Below, one piece after another: positions 1-8,625 of a DNA stretch of 64,000 nucleotides. Source of the DNA: Agrobacterium tumefaciens (GTDB taxonomy: Bacteria > Pseudomonadota > Alphaproteobacteria > Rhizobiales > Rhizobiaceae). The stretch is taken from the NCBI RefSeq assembly GCF_013337285.1, contig NZ_SUPW01000002.1, forward strand, positions 62,001-126,000, written 5' to 3'. The notes beneath the pieces are model-generated. The model was not told the origin of the DNA. It did not search any database and saw nothing but the letters and a program-made list of their open reading frames with translations. How positions within the stretch are numbered: the stretch's first letter is position 1; the number at the start of each line of letters is the position of its first letter. Position numbers and translations under genes: made by a program.

Positions 1-573
1 TGGCTGAAACGGGTGAACGAGACGGCGGGACCGCTGTTTTCGGTTTTGCGGCCCGATTCCGGCAGCATGGAGGAAAACCTCAATTCGCTGGTGGACGGGC
101 AGAGTGATTTTCTTCTGACCTATGCTCATCCCGAAGTGCCGATGCTGCTCGATGCGCAGACCTTCGAGTTTCGTGTGCTGGGTGCGGAAAACATCATTCC
201 CGTTTCCGCGCCCGCTGCGGATGGCTCACCGCTGCATGCGCTGGCGGAAAATGCGAAAAAACCCTTTGCCTATCTGGATTATGAAAAGGCTTCGTTCTTC
301 GGGCCGTTGCTGCGCGATCTCCTGAGCGCGCGGCTGCCGCAATTCGAGCGGGTGCATGAAGGCAGCATGTCGGTGGGGCTGAAAGCCATGGCGATGGCCG
401 GCTGGGGTGTCGCCTGGGTGCCGGAGAGCCTGATGCGGCAGGAGCTTGATAGCGGCGCTCTGGTGCGCGCCGCTGATTCAAGTTTCGATATTGCCGTCGA
501 TATCAGGCTTTATCGTTCCAAGGAGAACCGCCGGCCCGTTGTTGAGCGCATATGGGCGGTTCTCGAAGGTTAG
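1..573 (+). CDS. LysR-family transcriptional regulator, C-terminal part (5' truncated by window)
   Basis: The frame is open from base 1 to a TAG at 571-573, so the gene begins before the window and its HTH domain is not visible. The visible 190 residues have the alternating alpha/beta character of the LysR effector-binding domain, with a conserved late segment (GLKAMAMAGWGVAWVPE) typical of the C-terminal subdomain. The stretch DFLLTYAHPEVP recalls the HypT/YjiE branch of LysR proteins, but that is only a resemblance. It ends 7 bp from the convergent transaminase gene, so its target may lie upstream of the window. Confidence 0.8.
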   Translation, partial: WLKRVNETAGPLFSVLRPDSGSMEENLNSLVDGQSDFLLTYAHPEVPMLLDAQTFEFRVLGAENIIPVSAPAADGSPLHALAENAKKPFAYLDYEKASFFGPLLRDLLSARLPQFERVHEGSMSVGLKAMAMAGWGVAWVPESLMRQELDSGALVRAADSSFDIAVDIRLYRSKENRRPVVERIWAVLEG

Positions 574-580
574 AGCCGGT

Positions 581-1447
581 TCAGATGGCCGTGCGGCGGG
601 CGTTTTCGAGGTAGAGCGCGCGCAGGCGGCTTACCATCGGGCCGGGCTTGCCGTCACCCACCGGCTTACCGTCGATTTTCGTGACCGAAACCACGAAGTT
701 GGAGGCGCTGGTCAGGCAGGCTTCATCAGCATCAAGCGCCTCTGCCAGCGTGAAAGGCCGTTCTTCCAGCGTGAAACCGGCTTCTTTGGCCAGTTGCAGG
801 GCGGCAAGGCGGGTGCAGCCGGGCAGGGTCTTGTTGCTGTTGCCGCGGGTGATGATCTTTTTATCGGCGGTGACGATGTAGGCGGTGGAAGATGCACCTT
901 CGGTGACGAAACCGTCCTCGATCATCCACGCCTCGTCGCAGCCTTCGGCCTTGGCGATGCGTTTGGCCATGACCTGCGGCAGCAGGCAGACGGTCTTTAT
1001 ATCGCGACGTTCCCAGCGCTGGTCGGGAACGGATTTGACGGCGATACCGGCTTCTTCGACGGGCGTGCCGATCAGCTTCCTGGCCTGGGTGAACATGACC
1101 AGTGTCGGCTTCAGATCGGCGGAGAACAGAAAGTTGCGGTCTTCCGCACCACGCGTCAGCTGCAGGTAGATCATGCCTTCGACGAGGTTGTTGTCGGCAA
1201 TCAGGCGGCGCTCGGCCTCGACGATTTCCTTGGTCGTGACCGGCAGCGGCACATCGATTTCGCGGGCGCTGCGTTCCAGCCGGGCCATGTGCAGGTCGCT
1301 GTCGATCAGCTTGCCTTCGAGAACCGAGGTGACTTCATAAATGCCGTCGCCGAACAAGAAACCGCGGTCGAAGATGGAAAGGCGGGCGTCTGCCTCGGGC
1401 AGGAATTCGCCGTTGACGTAAACGATGCGACCGGATTGGCTAGTCAT
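581..1447 (-). CDS. D-amino-acid transaminase (class IV PLP aminotransferase)
   Basis: This is a 288-residue fold-type IV PLP enzyme. The probable Schiff-base lysine is K151 (in RRDIKTV) and the PLP-binding glutamate is E183 (VTEGASSTAY), with the 32-residue spacing seen in D-alanine transaminases (K145/E177). The N-terminal FDRGFLFGDGIYE motif is also characteristic. It would convert D-amino acids and 2-oxoglutarate to 2-oxo acids and D-glutamate in the cytoplasm. The ATG is 20 bp downstream of the DmpA-like peptidase gene on the same strand, which implies an operon. Branched-chain aminotransferase or aminodeoxychorismate lyase are less likely given the motif spacing. Confidence 0.85.
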   Translation of the reverse strand: MTSQSGRIVYVNGEFLPEADARLSIFDRGFLFGDGIYEVTSVLEGKLIDSDLHMARLERSAREIDVPLPVTTKEIVEAERRLIADNNLVEGMIYLQLTRGAEDRNFLFSADLKPTLVMFTQARKLIGTPVEEAGIAVKSVPDQRWERRDIKTVCLLPQVMAKRIAKAEGCDEAWMIEDGFVTEGASSTAYIVTADKKIITRGNSNKTLPGCTRLAALQLAKEAGFTLEERPFTLAEALDADEACLTSASNFVVSVTKIDGKPVGDGKPGPMVSRLRALYLENARRTAI

Positions 1448-1467
1448 GAGAACTCCGTCTGGAAAAG

Positions 1468-2526
1468 TCAGGCTGAAAGAAGGGTTTTAAGGGTGTCGAT
1501 GGAAATGGCCTCGACCGTGGAGACCTTGCCGGTGCCGGCATTGAAGCCAGTTGTCGTATTGGCCGTGCAGAGCGAATTGAGGATCGCCTCCTCCGTCGCC
1601 TCTATCGCGGCTTCGAAGAGTGGCGAAATCGCATCGTTGGAAAGCTCAGGGTATTCCGCCACCGCCTTGCGGCGCGCAGGCGTGCGACGCAGCCGCTCAT
1701 CGGTGGAAAATGCCAGCGCATAGTCACCGGAGCCATTGCTGAGTGCGGCACCCGTGCGTGCCAGTCCACCAAAGCTTCTGGCCGCCAGGCGTTTCAGATT
1801 GCGGGAGCAGAGCGGCGCGTCGGTTGCGACAATGATGACGATCGAGCCGTCCTTGTCCTTGTGCTCCGGGCTGACATAGGGCTTGCCGCATACCAGCAGG
1901 TGGCCGCCGTAATTGGATTGGACGAGAACGCCTAGCGTATAGGTCGTTCCGGCGATGGTGACGATGCGAGATGAGGTGCCGATGCCGCCCTTCATGCCGA
2001 AGGCCACGGTGCCGGCCCCTGCGCCAAGTCCGCCCTCGGCGACGGTGCCTGTGGTCGCGTTTTTCAACGCGGTCGAGATTTCCTCGATGGTCGGGCGGCC
2101 GGCACGGATGTCGTTCAAGCGGGAATCATTGGTTTCGCCGACGACGGCATTGATCGAGACGACTTTCTCATTGCCCGGCTGCGCCAGCGTATGGCGGTTG
2201 ATCGCCTCAATGGCTCGGCCTGTCGCCAGCGTGTTGGTGAGAATAACAGGTGTTTCGAGTTCGCCCAGTTCCTCGATCTGTGTGGAGCCGGCGAATTTGC
2301 CGAAGCCGTTATAGACGGCGAAGGCTGCGGGCACTTTGTCCTGAAAGAGATTGCCGCCATGCGGAAGGATCGCGGTTGCGCCGGTGCGGATCGTCTCGCC
2401 CTCGATGACGGTCGAATGGCCGATGGTCACACCTTCGACATCGGTGATGGCGTTGAGCGGACCGGTTTCGAAATGGCCGGGCCGGAAACCGATATCGCGC
2501 AGTCTCGGGCGGGTCGTCTGGTGCAT
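1468..2526 (-). CDS. P1/DmpA-family aminopeptidase (L-aminopeptidase/D-esterase type)
   Basis: A 352-residue Ntn-like hydrolase of the DmpA/BapA family, which self-cleaves before a catalytic serine and releases N-terminal D-, beta- or L-amino acids from peptides and amides. Family motifs are visible: the N-terminal ITDVEGVTIGHST, the glycine-rich KGGIGTSSR near 180, the oxyanion asparagine region VQSNYG near 205, and the presumed Gly227/Ser228 cleavage site in DGSIVIIVATDAP. No signal peptide is apparent, so it is probably cytoplasmic. It is followed within 20 bp by a D-amino-acid transaminase gene, suggesting joint use of D-amino-acid peptides. Substrate is inferred from the family only. Confidence 0.85.
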   Translation of the reverse strand: MHQTTRPRLRDIGFRPGHFETGPLNAITDVEGVTIGHSTVIEGETIRTGATAILPHGGNLFQDKVPAAFAVYNGFGKFAGSTQIEELGELETPVILTNTLATGRAIEAINRHTLAQPGNEKVVSINAVVGETNDSRLNDIRAGRPTIEEISTALKNATTGTVAEGGLGAGAGTVAFGMKGGIGTSSRIVTIAGTTYTLGVLVQSNYGGHLLVCGKPYVSPEHKDKDGSIVIIVATDAPLCSRNLKRLAARSFGGLARTGAALSNGSGDYALAFSTDERLRRTPARRKAVAEYPELSNDAISPLFEAAIEATEEAILNSLCTANTTTGFNAGTGKVSTVEAISIDTLKTLLSA

Positions 2527-2668
2527 CGGGCGATCACTTTTGCGGAATGCAGGCTGAAATTGGAGCGAGTGCGGCTTGTGAAAAGCTTTGCTTGTCCGAA
2601 CGTTAGCCTAGTTTGCCGCGAAACGGCATCGCAAAAATGGAATAGTTTTATGCGGGCAATGGATGCGC

Positions 2669-3631
2669 TCAGGAGGCGCGCAGCGCGGGTTCGCCTTCAT
2701 GCTCCAGCCATTGCCGCATGGCTTCCTCGGTCTCTTCGCGCGTGGGTGCACCGATGCGGCCGCCGAACACCGTGCATTTGAGCGCGGCGGCAACGGAGGA
2801 CAGGCGGATGGCGGCGCGGCTTTGCATGCCTTGCGCCACCGCGAGCGCAAATGTGCCGTGAAAGATATCGCCCGCCGCCAGCGTGTCCACCGCCTCGACC
2901 TGCATCGTTGATTGGAAATGCACCGTCGGATCGTCGGCTTCCGTCCACCAGCAGCCCGCTGGTCCGGCGGTAACGGCGATGAAGGTCTGCGGATAACGGG
3001 AATGCAGCACCGGCAGCATGTCTTTCACCGTTTCAAGCCCGGTCAGCCGGGCGGCGGCGGGTTCGGAAAAGACGATATGGGTTGCGGCGGGCGCAAGCTT
3101 CTCCAGCGTTTCCACCGGCGCAACATCACCATCCAGAATGGCGGGTTTGCCAAGCGCACGCGCAACAGTCAGCACATCAAGCGCCAATTCCGGCCAGCGC
3201 ACATCCACCAGAACGGCATCAAAGGGGGCAATATCTTCCGGCGTGCAGGAGCGTTTTTTCTCATGCAGGCGATGATCGTAAAAAGGCACGATCAGCCGTT
3301 CTCCCCGGTCATCGATGATGATCGTCGACAGGGCCGAGCGTGCGCCGGGCGCAACCGTCATGCCGTTCGTGTCTATGCCGCTTTCACTGAGATCGCGAAG
3401 GATACGGGTACCGGTTTCATCGTCGCCCACCGCACCCCAGAGGCTGGCGCGGCCGCCCATGCGGTGCACCGCATAGGCAGCGCTGGACGCCATGCCTTCG
3501 GCAATCTGCAGCATTTCATAGGGCAGGACCTTGCCTTCGCCCTTTGGCATGTCGTGCACACGGAACAGGGTGTCCAGCACGGCAGCGCCCACGCACAGCA
3601 CATGTTTGTGGCTTGGGTGTTCGCTGTCCAT
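2669..3631 (-). CDS. PfkB-family sugar kinase, YihV (sulfofructose kinase)-like
   Basis: A ribokinase-fold kinase of about 320 residues with the PfkB signature DTLAAGD near the C-terminus, its last Asp being the catalytic base. Several stretches strongly recall E. coli YihV: VLVDVRW, ILDGDVAP, FSEPAAARLTG and the C-terminal ALKCTVFGGRIG. The substrate is therefore probably a ketose or sulfo/acidic ketose, but it is not proven. An in-frame ATG directly after the upstream ATPase stop (3652) is possible. The ATG at 3631 was preferred because a GAGAGAG lies 8 bp before it. It is the last gene of the ABC importer cluster, so it likely phosphorylates the imported compound or its product. Confidence 0.85.
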   Translation of the reverse strand: MDSEHPSHKHVLCVGAAVLDTLFRVHDMPKGEGKVLPYEMLQIAEGMASSAAYAVHRMGGRASLWGAVGDDETGTRILRDLSESGIDTNGMTVAPGARSALSTIIIDDRGERLIVPFYDHRLHEKKRSCTPEDIAPFDAVLVDVRWPELALDVLTVARALGKPAILDGDVAPVETLEKLAPAATHIVFSEPAAARLTGLETVKDMLPVLHSRYPQTFIAVTAGPAGCWWTEADDPTVHFQSTMQVEAVDTLAAGDIFHGTFALAVAQGMQSRAAIRLSSVAAALKCTVFGGRIGAPTREETEEAMRQWLEHEGEPALRAS

Positions 3632-3652
3632 GCCCGTCACTCTCTCATCCAT

Positions 3653-4711
3653 TTAGATGCGCTTGCCGCTGTCCTTGTCGAACAGATGCACCATAGCAGG
3701 ATCGATGGCGATATGGATCGTATCGCCGAACCGCACATCCAGCCGCTCGCGGAACAGGCAGGCGATGTCGTCGCCCTTGCAGCTCAGCTTGGCATAGATT
3801 TCCGAGCCGGTGCCTTCGACCAGTTCGACCCGGCCTTCGATGCCGGTCTCGGCGGCGCGAATGTGTTCCGGCCGTACGCCGTAGACGAGATCGCGGCCGC
3901 CCAGTTTGCCGATATCGGCATTGGCGGGCAGCGGCAGGCTGAGGCCCTTTGCGGTGCGGAACACGCCTTCTTCGACGCGGCCACGGATGAAATTCATCGC
4001 AGGCGAACCGATGAAACCGGCGACGAAAAGGTTGGCCGGATGGTCGTACAGTTCCAGCGGCGCGCCGATCTGCTCGATCACGCCATCATGCAGCACGACG
4101 ATCTTGTCGGCCATGGTCATGGCTTCCACCTGGTCGTGGGTGACGTAAATGGTGGTGGTGCCGATGCGCTGGTGCATGGCCTTTATCTCGCCGCGCATCT
4201 GCACGCGCAGCTTGGCGTCGAGGTTGGAAAGCGGCTCGTCGAACAGGAAGACCTGCGGATCGCGCACCAGCGCCCGGCCCATGGCGACGCGCTGGCGCTG
4301 GCCGCCGGAAAGCTGGCGCGGATAGCGGTCCAGCAGCTTGTCCAGCCCCAGAATGGCGGCGGCTTTATCGACCTTGGCTCTGGTTTCCTCGGCGCTGACC
4401 TTCTTCAGCTTCAGCGCGAAGCCCATATTATCCTTCACAGTCATATGCGGATAAAGCGCGTAGTTCTGAAAGACCATGGCGATGTCACGGTCGCGGGCGG
4501 GCAGATGGCTGACCTCACGCGCGCCGATGTGGATTTCGCCGTCGCTCAGTTCCTCCAGCCCGGCGATCATGCGCAGCAGGGTGGATTTGCCGCAGCCCGA
4601 AGGGCCGACGAGCACGACGAATTCGCCATCCTTGATCTCGATATCGATGCCGTGGATGACATTGACCGAGCCGAAGCGCTTCTGGACATTTTGAATATTG
4701 ACCGGTGCCAT
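3653..4711 (-). CDS. Carbohydrate ABC transporter ATP-binding protein (UgpC/MalK type)
   Basis: A 352-residue ABC ATPase with Walker A GPSGCGKST, the Q-loop FQNYALYPHMTV, signature LSGGQRQRVAMGR, Walker B VFLFDEPLSNLD and the switch histidine in YVTHDQ. A C-terminal OB-like domain (about 240-352) is typical of the MalK/UgpC group that energises CUT1 sugar importers. It sits between the inner permease (27 bp away) and the kinase. It should form the cytoplasmic dimer of the importer encoded by the three preceding genes. Confidence 0.93.
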   Translation of the reverse strand: MAPVNIQNVQKRFGSVNVIHGIDIEIKDGEFVVLVGPSGCGKSTLLRMIAGLEELSDGEIHIGAREVSHLPARDRDIAMVFQNYALYPHMTVKDNMGFALKLKKVSAEETRAKVDKAAAILGLDKLLDRYPRQLSGGQRQRVAMGRALVRDPQVFLFDEPLSNLDAKLRVQMRGEIKAMHQRIGTTTIYVTHDQVEAMTMADKIVVLHDGVIEQIGAPLELYDHPANLFVAGFIGSPAMNFIRGRVEEGVFRTAKGLSLPLPANADIGKLGGRDLVYGVRPEHIRAAETGIEGRVELVEGTGSEIYAKLSCKGDDIACLFRERLDVRFGDTIHIAIDPAMVHLFDKDSGKRI

Positions 4712-4738
4712 GTTTTTGGTTCCCGTTATAATTTGAAT

Positions 4739-5575
4739 TCAGCCGCCCTTGACGGCGCCGGCGGTGAGACCCGCCACGATCTGTTTCTGTGCGAACATGG
4801 TCAGCAGCAACACCGGCAGCGTCACGATCAACGCGGCTGCGGCAAGCGGCCCCCAGCTGACCTGTTCAAAGGACAGCATGTTGTAGACCGCGACCGGCAG
4901 GGTGCGTGTTTCACGGCTGGCCAGCACGATGCCGAAGACGAAGTTGTTCCACGAGAAGATGACCGCGAGGATGAAGGAGACGACGATGCCGGGCTTGGCA
5001 ATCGGCAGCGCCACCAGCCGGAACACCTGCCAGGAGGATGCGCCATCGATGCTTGCCGCCTCTTCCAGCTCCTTCGGCGTGGTCTCGAAATAACCGATCA
5101 TGATCCACACGACGATTGGAACCGTCACGACAAGATGGATGATGATCTGCGGCCAGAGCGTGCCGAGCAGGTTCAGCCATTGGAACAGCAGGAAGAGCGG
5201 AATGAGGAAGGAAAGGCCGGGCGTCATGCGGGCGATCATGATGACGACGGCCGACTTTTCCGCCTTCAGTCGGGCGATGCCGTAACCGGCGGGAACGCCG
5301 ATGACGAGCGCCAGAATGGTGGCCGCACCAGTGACGAGCACCGAATTCCAGAAATAGAGAAAGAAATTATTCTCCTCGAACACCTTCACATAGTTCGACC
5401 AGGCGAAACGTTCGGGGATGAGGATCGGCGGATAAGCGCCGTTGTCGATTTCATATTTCAGCGACAGCGAGATCATCCAGATGAAGAACAGGATGACCGG
5501 CGAGATCATCACCAGCGCCACGAAGAACAGGCCGATGCGGTCGAGGTTTTTACGTTTGAGCAATTTGCGGGTCAT
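4739..5575 (-). CDS. Carbohydrate ABC transporter permease (MalG type)
   Basis: About 278 residues with six predicted membrane helices and the EAA loop EEAASIDGASSWQVFRLVALPIAKPG that contacts the ATPase. The start at 5575 was chosen over an ATG 24 bp upstream because it gives a TGATG stop/start overlap with the preceding permease and has GGAGG 8 bp before it. MalG-type inner-membrane subunit of a CUT1 sugar importer, pairing with the permease encoded immediately upstream. Confidence 0.92.
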   Translation of the reverse strand: MTRKLLKRKNLDRIGLFFVALVMISPVILFFIWMISLSLKYEIDNGAYPPILIPERFAWSNYVKVFEENNFFLYFWNSVLVTGAATILALVIGVPAGYGIARLKAEKSAVVIMIARMTPGLSFLIPLFLLFQWLNLLGTLWPQIIIHLVVTVPIVVWIMIGYFETTPKELEEAASIDGASSWQVFRLVALPIAKPGIVVSFILAVIFSWNNFVFGIVLASRETRTLPVAVYNMLSFEQVSWGPLAAAALIVTLPVLLLTMFAQKQIVAGLTAGAVKGG

Positions 5576-6513
5576 CAGCGGTCCTCCATCTCGTTCCATT
5601 GTGCACGCTGGCGCACCATCAAAAGTACGAAGGACAGCGCCACGATGATGATGAAGAAGACCACGGCCATGGCCGAGCCGTAACCGATGTCGTAGTAGGA
5701 GAACGCCGTGTTGTAGAGGTAGATGTTGATGGTTTCGGATGCCGTACCGGGTCCGCCTTGAGTCATTGCGTAGATGATGTCGAAGCTTTTGACGGCGTCG
5801 ATGGAGCGGATGATGACGGCGATCATCAGGAACGGCGCAATCATCGGCATGGTCAGGTAACGAAACTTCTGCCAGGCGTTGGCGCCGTCGATTTCGGCGC
5901 TTTCATAGGGTTCGCGGGGGACTGCAGCCAGCCCGCCGAGCACGATCAGCATGACCAGCGGCGTCCATTGCCAGGTTTCCACCAGCACCAGCGAGGGGAT
6001 GACGGTGGACTGGTTATAAATCCATTCCAGCGGGCCGATGCCGATGAGGGAGAGAAGATAGTTGAGAACACCCAGCTGCGGGTGGAACATCATGGTCCAG
6101 ACGAGCGCGATGGCGACCGGGGTCGCCATCATTGGCATGACGAAAACGCCGCGCAGAAAACCGCGCAGCGGAAATTGCGCATCGAAAACCAGCGCTGCCA
6201 ATGTTCCGAGGAACAGGGGAGCGACAACCGACAGCACGGTATAGATGAGCGTGTGCCACAGCGATTCCCAGAACCTGAGATCGCTGGCGAGCCTGATGTA
6301 GTTATCAAAACCGATAAAGCTCTGCTCCTGCCCGAGTGTCCAGCGGTGCACGCTCATCCATAGAGTAAACACCCACGGAAAAACAATGACAGCCGAAATG
6401 ACGACCAGTGCCGGTATGACGAAGGGCCAGTAGTTGGGAGCAAGCCTTGGCGGCTTGCTCCCTTCTGCGCGACTGGCACCTGTTTTGGTGTTTTCGATGC
6501 TCACGGAGGCCAT
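5575..6513 (-). CDS. Carbohydrate ABC transporter permease (MalF/UgpA type)
   Basis: 312 residues with an approximately 30-residue cytoplasmic tail, six predicted helices and the EAA motif YESAEIDGANAWQKFRYLT. The start ATG overlaps the stop of the binding-protein gene (TAATG), and its stop overlaps the next permease, so translation is probably coupled. It forms the MalF-like half of the transmembrane pore. Confidence 0.92.
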   Translation of the reverse strand: MASVSIENTKTGASRAEGSKPPRLAPNYWPFVIPALVVISAVIVFPWVFTLWMSVHRWTLGQEQSFIGFDNYIRLASDLRFWESLWHTLIYTVLSVVAPLFLGTLAALVFDAQFPLRGFLRGVFVMPMMATPVAIALVWTMMFHPQLGVLNYLLSLIGIGPLEWIYNQSTVIPSLVLVETWQWTPLVMLIVLGGLAAVPREPYESAEIDGANAWQKFRYLTMPMIAPFLMIAVIIRSIDAVKSFDIIYAMTQGGPGTASETINIYLYNTAFSYYDIGYGSAMAVVFFIIIVALSFVLLMVRQRAQWNEMEDR

Positions 6514-7844
6514 TATCCCTCGCTACGCGCCAGAACGGGTGCGAACTGTTCCGTCGCCTTTTTCAGTTCCGCCGCCGGGTCAGCACCGCCGATCATGTTG
6601 GTGAGGCCGACGCCGTAAATGTCGCGGAATTCCGTCACCGGAATGATGACGGGAAGGGCAAGCTGCGAGACCTTGCCGGAACCGACGACGGCATCCAGCC
6701 AGGCGGCCGGCATCTTCACGCCTTCGCGCACCTTCTGGTCTTCAAGGATGGACTGGCGGAACGGAACGCCGGCACCCGCCTGCAGCAGGCGCGCGCCCAT
6801 GTCGTGCGAGATCGCCCATTGGCAGAAGAGATAGGCGGCTTCCTTCTTGCTGCTGGCTTCGACGACGCCGAGGCCATCGCCGAAAGTGCCGGCGGCCTGA
6901 ACGGCCGGACCCTTGGGCATGACGCCATAGCCGACCTTGCCGACCACGCGGGATTTTTCCGGGTTCTCGATCGGCGGGGCGAAACCGACGCCATCGAACC
7001 ACATGCCGATCTTGCCCTGCAGGAAGGCCGATTGCGCTTCCGCCCAGTTGAAGCCTGAGACGCCGGGAGGGGCGGCCTTGGTCATCAGGCGCTGATAGAG
7101 CTTTGCCGCTTCCACGGCCTCCTTGGATTCGGTATCGATTTTTCCGTCCGCGCTGATCGGCTTTGCGCCGTAACCCAGCATCAGCGAGGTCCAGACCGGG
7201 GTGTTGGCGTTCTTCAGGCCGCGTGCGACGAAACCATAGGTGTTGGTGGAGGGGTCGGTGATCTTTTCCGCCGCCGTTACCAGCTCTTCGAAGGTCTCAG
7301 GATATTTCAGGCCCTTGGCTTCGAACAGGTCCTTGTTCCAGTAGACGATCCAGTAATCCACCGAGAAGGGCAGCGAGCGAAGCACGCCGTCGCTATCCTT
7401 GGCGAACAGCATGCCGGCTTCTGCAAAGTCCTTTTCGACCAGCGACGGATCGGTGAGCGACGGGTCCTTCAGGAAGCCGCTGATATCGGCCAGCCATTTG
7501 CCCTTTTCGAACTGACGCTTCTGCACGTGGTAGCTCAGATGCACCACGTCGAAGCTCGGCTTGCCGGAGGAAAGCTCGATGACCACCTTCTGGCGCTGCT
7601 GCTGTTCCGGTGTCGCCTCGGCATTGACCTTGATGCCGGTCAGTTCTTCGAATTCGCTGAGATATTTGATCAGCGTTTCGCTGCGCGGGCTTTTGACGAG
7701 GTTGACCTCAAGCGTCGTGCCGGCGTGTTTTTTCCAGTTCACCGCCGCCGATGCCGGGCGAATGCCGAGCACCGCGCTGCCGCCAATCGCCGCCGTGCCG
7801 GCCAGAAAGGCGCGGCGCGTGGGGTTGAGCAATGAATGCTTCAT
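6513..7844 (-). CDS. Extracellular solute-binding protein of a sugar-type ABC importer (Tat-exported)
   Basis: 443 residues with a twin-arginine signal (TRRAFLAGTAAIGG, residues 9-22) ending near ASAAVNW. The mature part is a family-1 (MalE/UgpB-like) periplasmic binding protein. Tat export implies folding before secretion. It has a strong GGAGGAG Shine-Dalgarno sequence. It is preceded by 104 bp that could carry its own promoter, then the gntR gene. The ligand cannot be deduced; the kinase and lyase of the cluster suggest a sugar or sugar acid. Confidence 0.92.
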   Translation of the reverse strand: MKHSLLNPTRRAFLAGTAAIGGSAVLGIRPASAAVNWKKHAGTTLEVNLVKSPRSETLIKYLSEFEELTGIKVNAEATPEQQQRQKVVIELSSGKPSFDVVHLSYHVQKRQFEKGKWLADISGFLKDPSLTDPSLVEKDFAEAGMLFAKDSDGVLRSLPFSVDYWIVYWNKDLFEAKGLKYPETFEELVTAAEKITDPSTNTYGFVARGLKNANTPVWTSLMLGYGAKPISADGKIDTESKEAVEAAKLYQRLMTKAAPPGVSGFNWAEAQSAFLQGKIGMWFDGVGFAPPIENPEKSRVVGKVGYGVMPKGPAVQAAGTFGDGLGVVEASSKKEAAYLFCQWAISHDMGARLLQAGAGVPFRQSILEDQKVREGVKMPAAWLDAVVGSGKVSQLALPVIIPVTEFRDIYGVGLTNMIGGADPAAELKKATEQFAPVLARSEG

Positions 7845-7947
7845 GTCAGTTCTCCTCCAGTTAGCCGGAAATTCTCCTCACCCCGGCTTGTTGCTTATTT
7901 TCATGCAATTCCAGCGAACGACGGCTCTGTCATCTGCCGGAATTGCC

Positions 7948-8604
7948 CTATACCGCCAGCGCCCTGTCCCTCGCATTGCGGATATGGGCGGTCAGTCGCT
8001 CTACGGCGTCTTCAACGGACCTCTTCTCGATAGCTTCGAGAATGGTGAGATGCTCTTTCATCACGGACTTCACATGGCCGGCGATGCGAAAGCGCTCCTG
8101 ATTGATGAGGCGCATCTTGATGGAATTGACCCGGTAGGCATTCGAGATGATCGAATTGCCAAGAGAGTCGATGAAGGCATCGTGCATGCCCCAGTCCACC
8201 TGCTGGGCATGCTGGTCCAGCTCCGGCGATTCCCCGCTGCTTTCAGCCGCTTCGGCAATATCGCGATGCTGTTTCAGCAGCTTCGCGATAGTCTCGTCGG
8301 AAGCCGAGCGGGTAAACAGCGCCACGGCTTCCTTTTCGAGGAAGATACGGAACTGGAACGCCTCGCGGATAAGGTTGATGTCGATATGGGCGACCTGCAA
8401 GCCCCGCTGCGGCACGGTCTTGATCAGCCCTTCCGCCTCCAGCCGCGGAATTGCCTCCCGGATCGCCCCAAGCGGCAGACCCGTCAATTCCACGAGACGG
8501 CGTTGCGAGATGAATTGCCCCGGACGAACATCACGCGAGAGAAGGTGATGCGTAAAGCTTTCATACGCCCGTTCCCGCAATGTCTGTTCGCCGGTATCGT
8601 CCAT
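7948..8604 (-). CDS. GntR-family (FCD domain) transcriptional regulator
   Basis: About 218 residues: an N-terminal winged helix (about 15-75, with SQRRLVELTGLPLGAIREAI) followed by an all-helical FCD effector domain. Metal-ligand-like segments in the FCD domain are MHDAFI, MKEHLTILEAI and TAHIRNA. ATG at 8604 was preferred to a TTG two codons upstream because AAAGG lies 6 bp before it. It sits between the lyase gene and the transporter genes and is the obvious local regulator. The palindrome at 9550-9563 is a candidate operator. Confidence 0.9.
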   Translation of the reverse strand: MDDTGEQTLRERAYESFTHHLLSRDVRPGQFISQRRLVELTGLPLGAIREAIPRLEAEGLIKTVPQRGLQVAHIDINLIREAFQFRIFLEKEAVALFTRSASDETIAKLLKQHRDIAEAAESSGESPELDQHAQQVDWGMHDAFIDSLGNSIISNAYRVNSIKMRLINQERFRIAGHVKSVMKEHLTILEAIEKRSVEDAVERLTAHIRNARDRALAV

Positions 8605-8625
8605 GCTCAACCTTTCAAGGTCCGT

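Noticed and set aside
446..1723. 425-codon plus-strand frame over the transaminase and peptidase genes
   Set aside because: Antisense shadow; no domain pattern, and the opposite strand encodes two complete enzymes.
2912..5683. A 923-codon open frame on the plus strand
   Set aside because: It lies antisense to the kinase, ATPase and permease genes, whose proteins have complete motifs. Its translation is His/Asp/Gly-rich low-complexity typical of an antisense frame in high-GC DNA.
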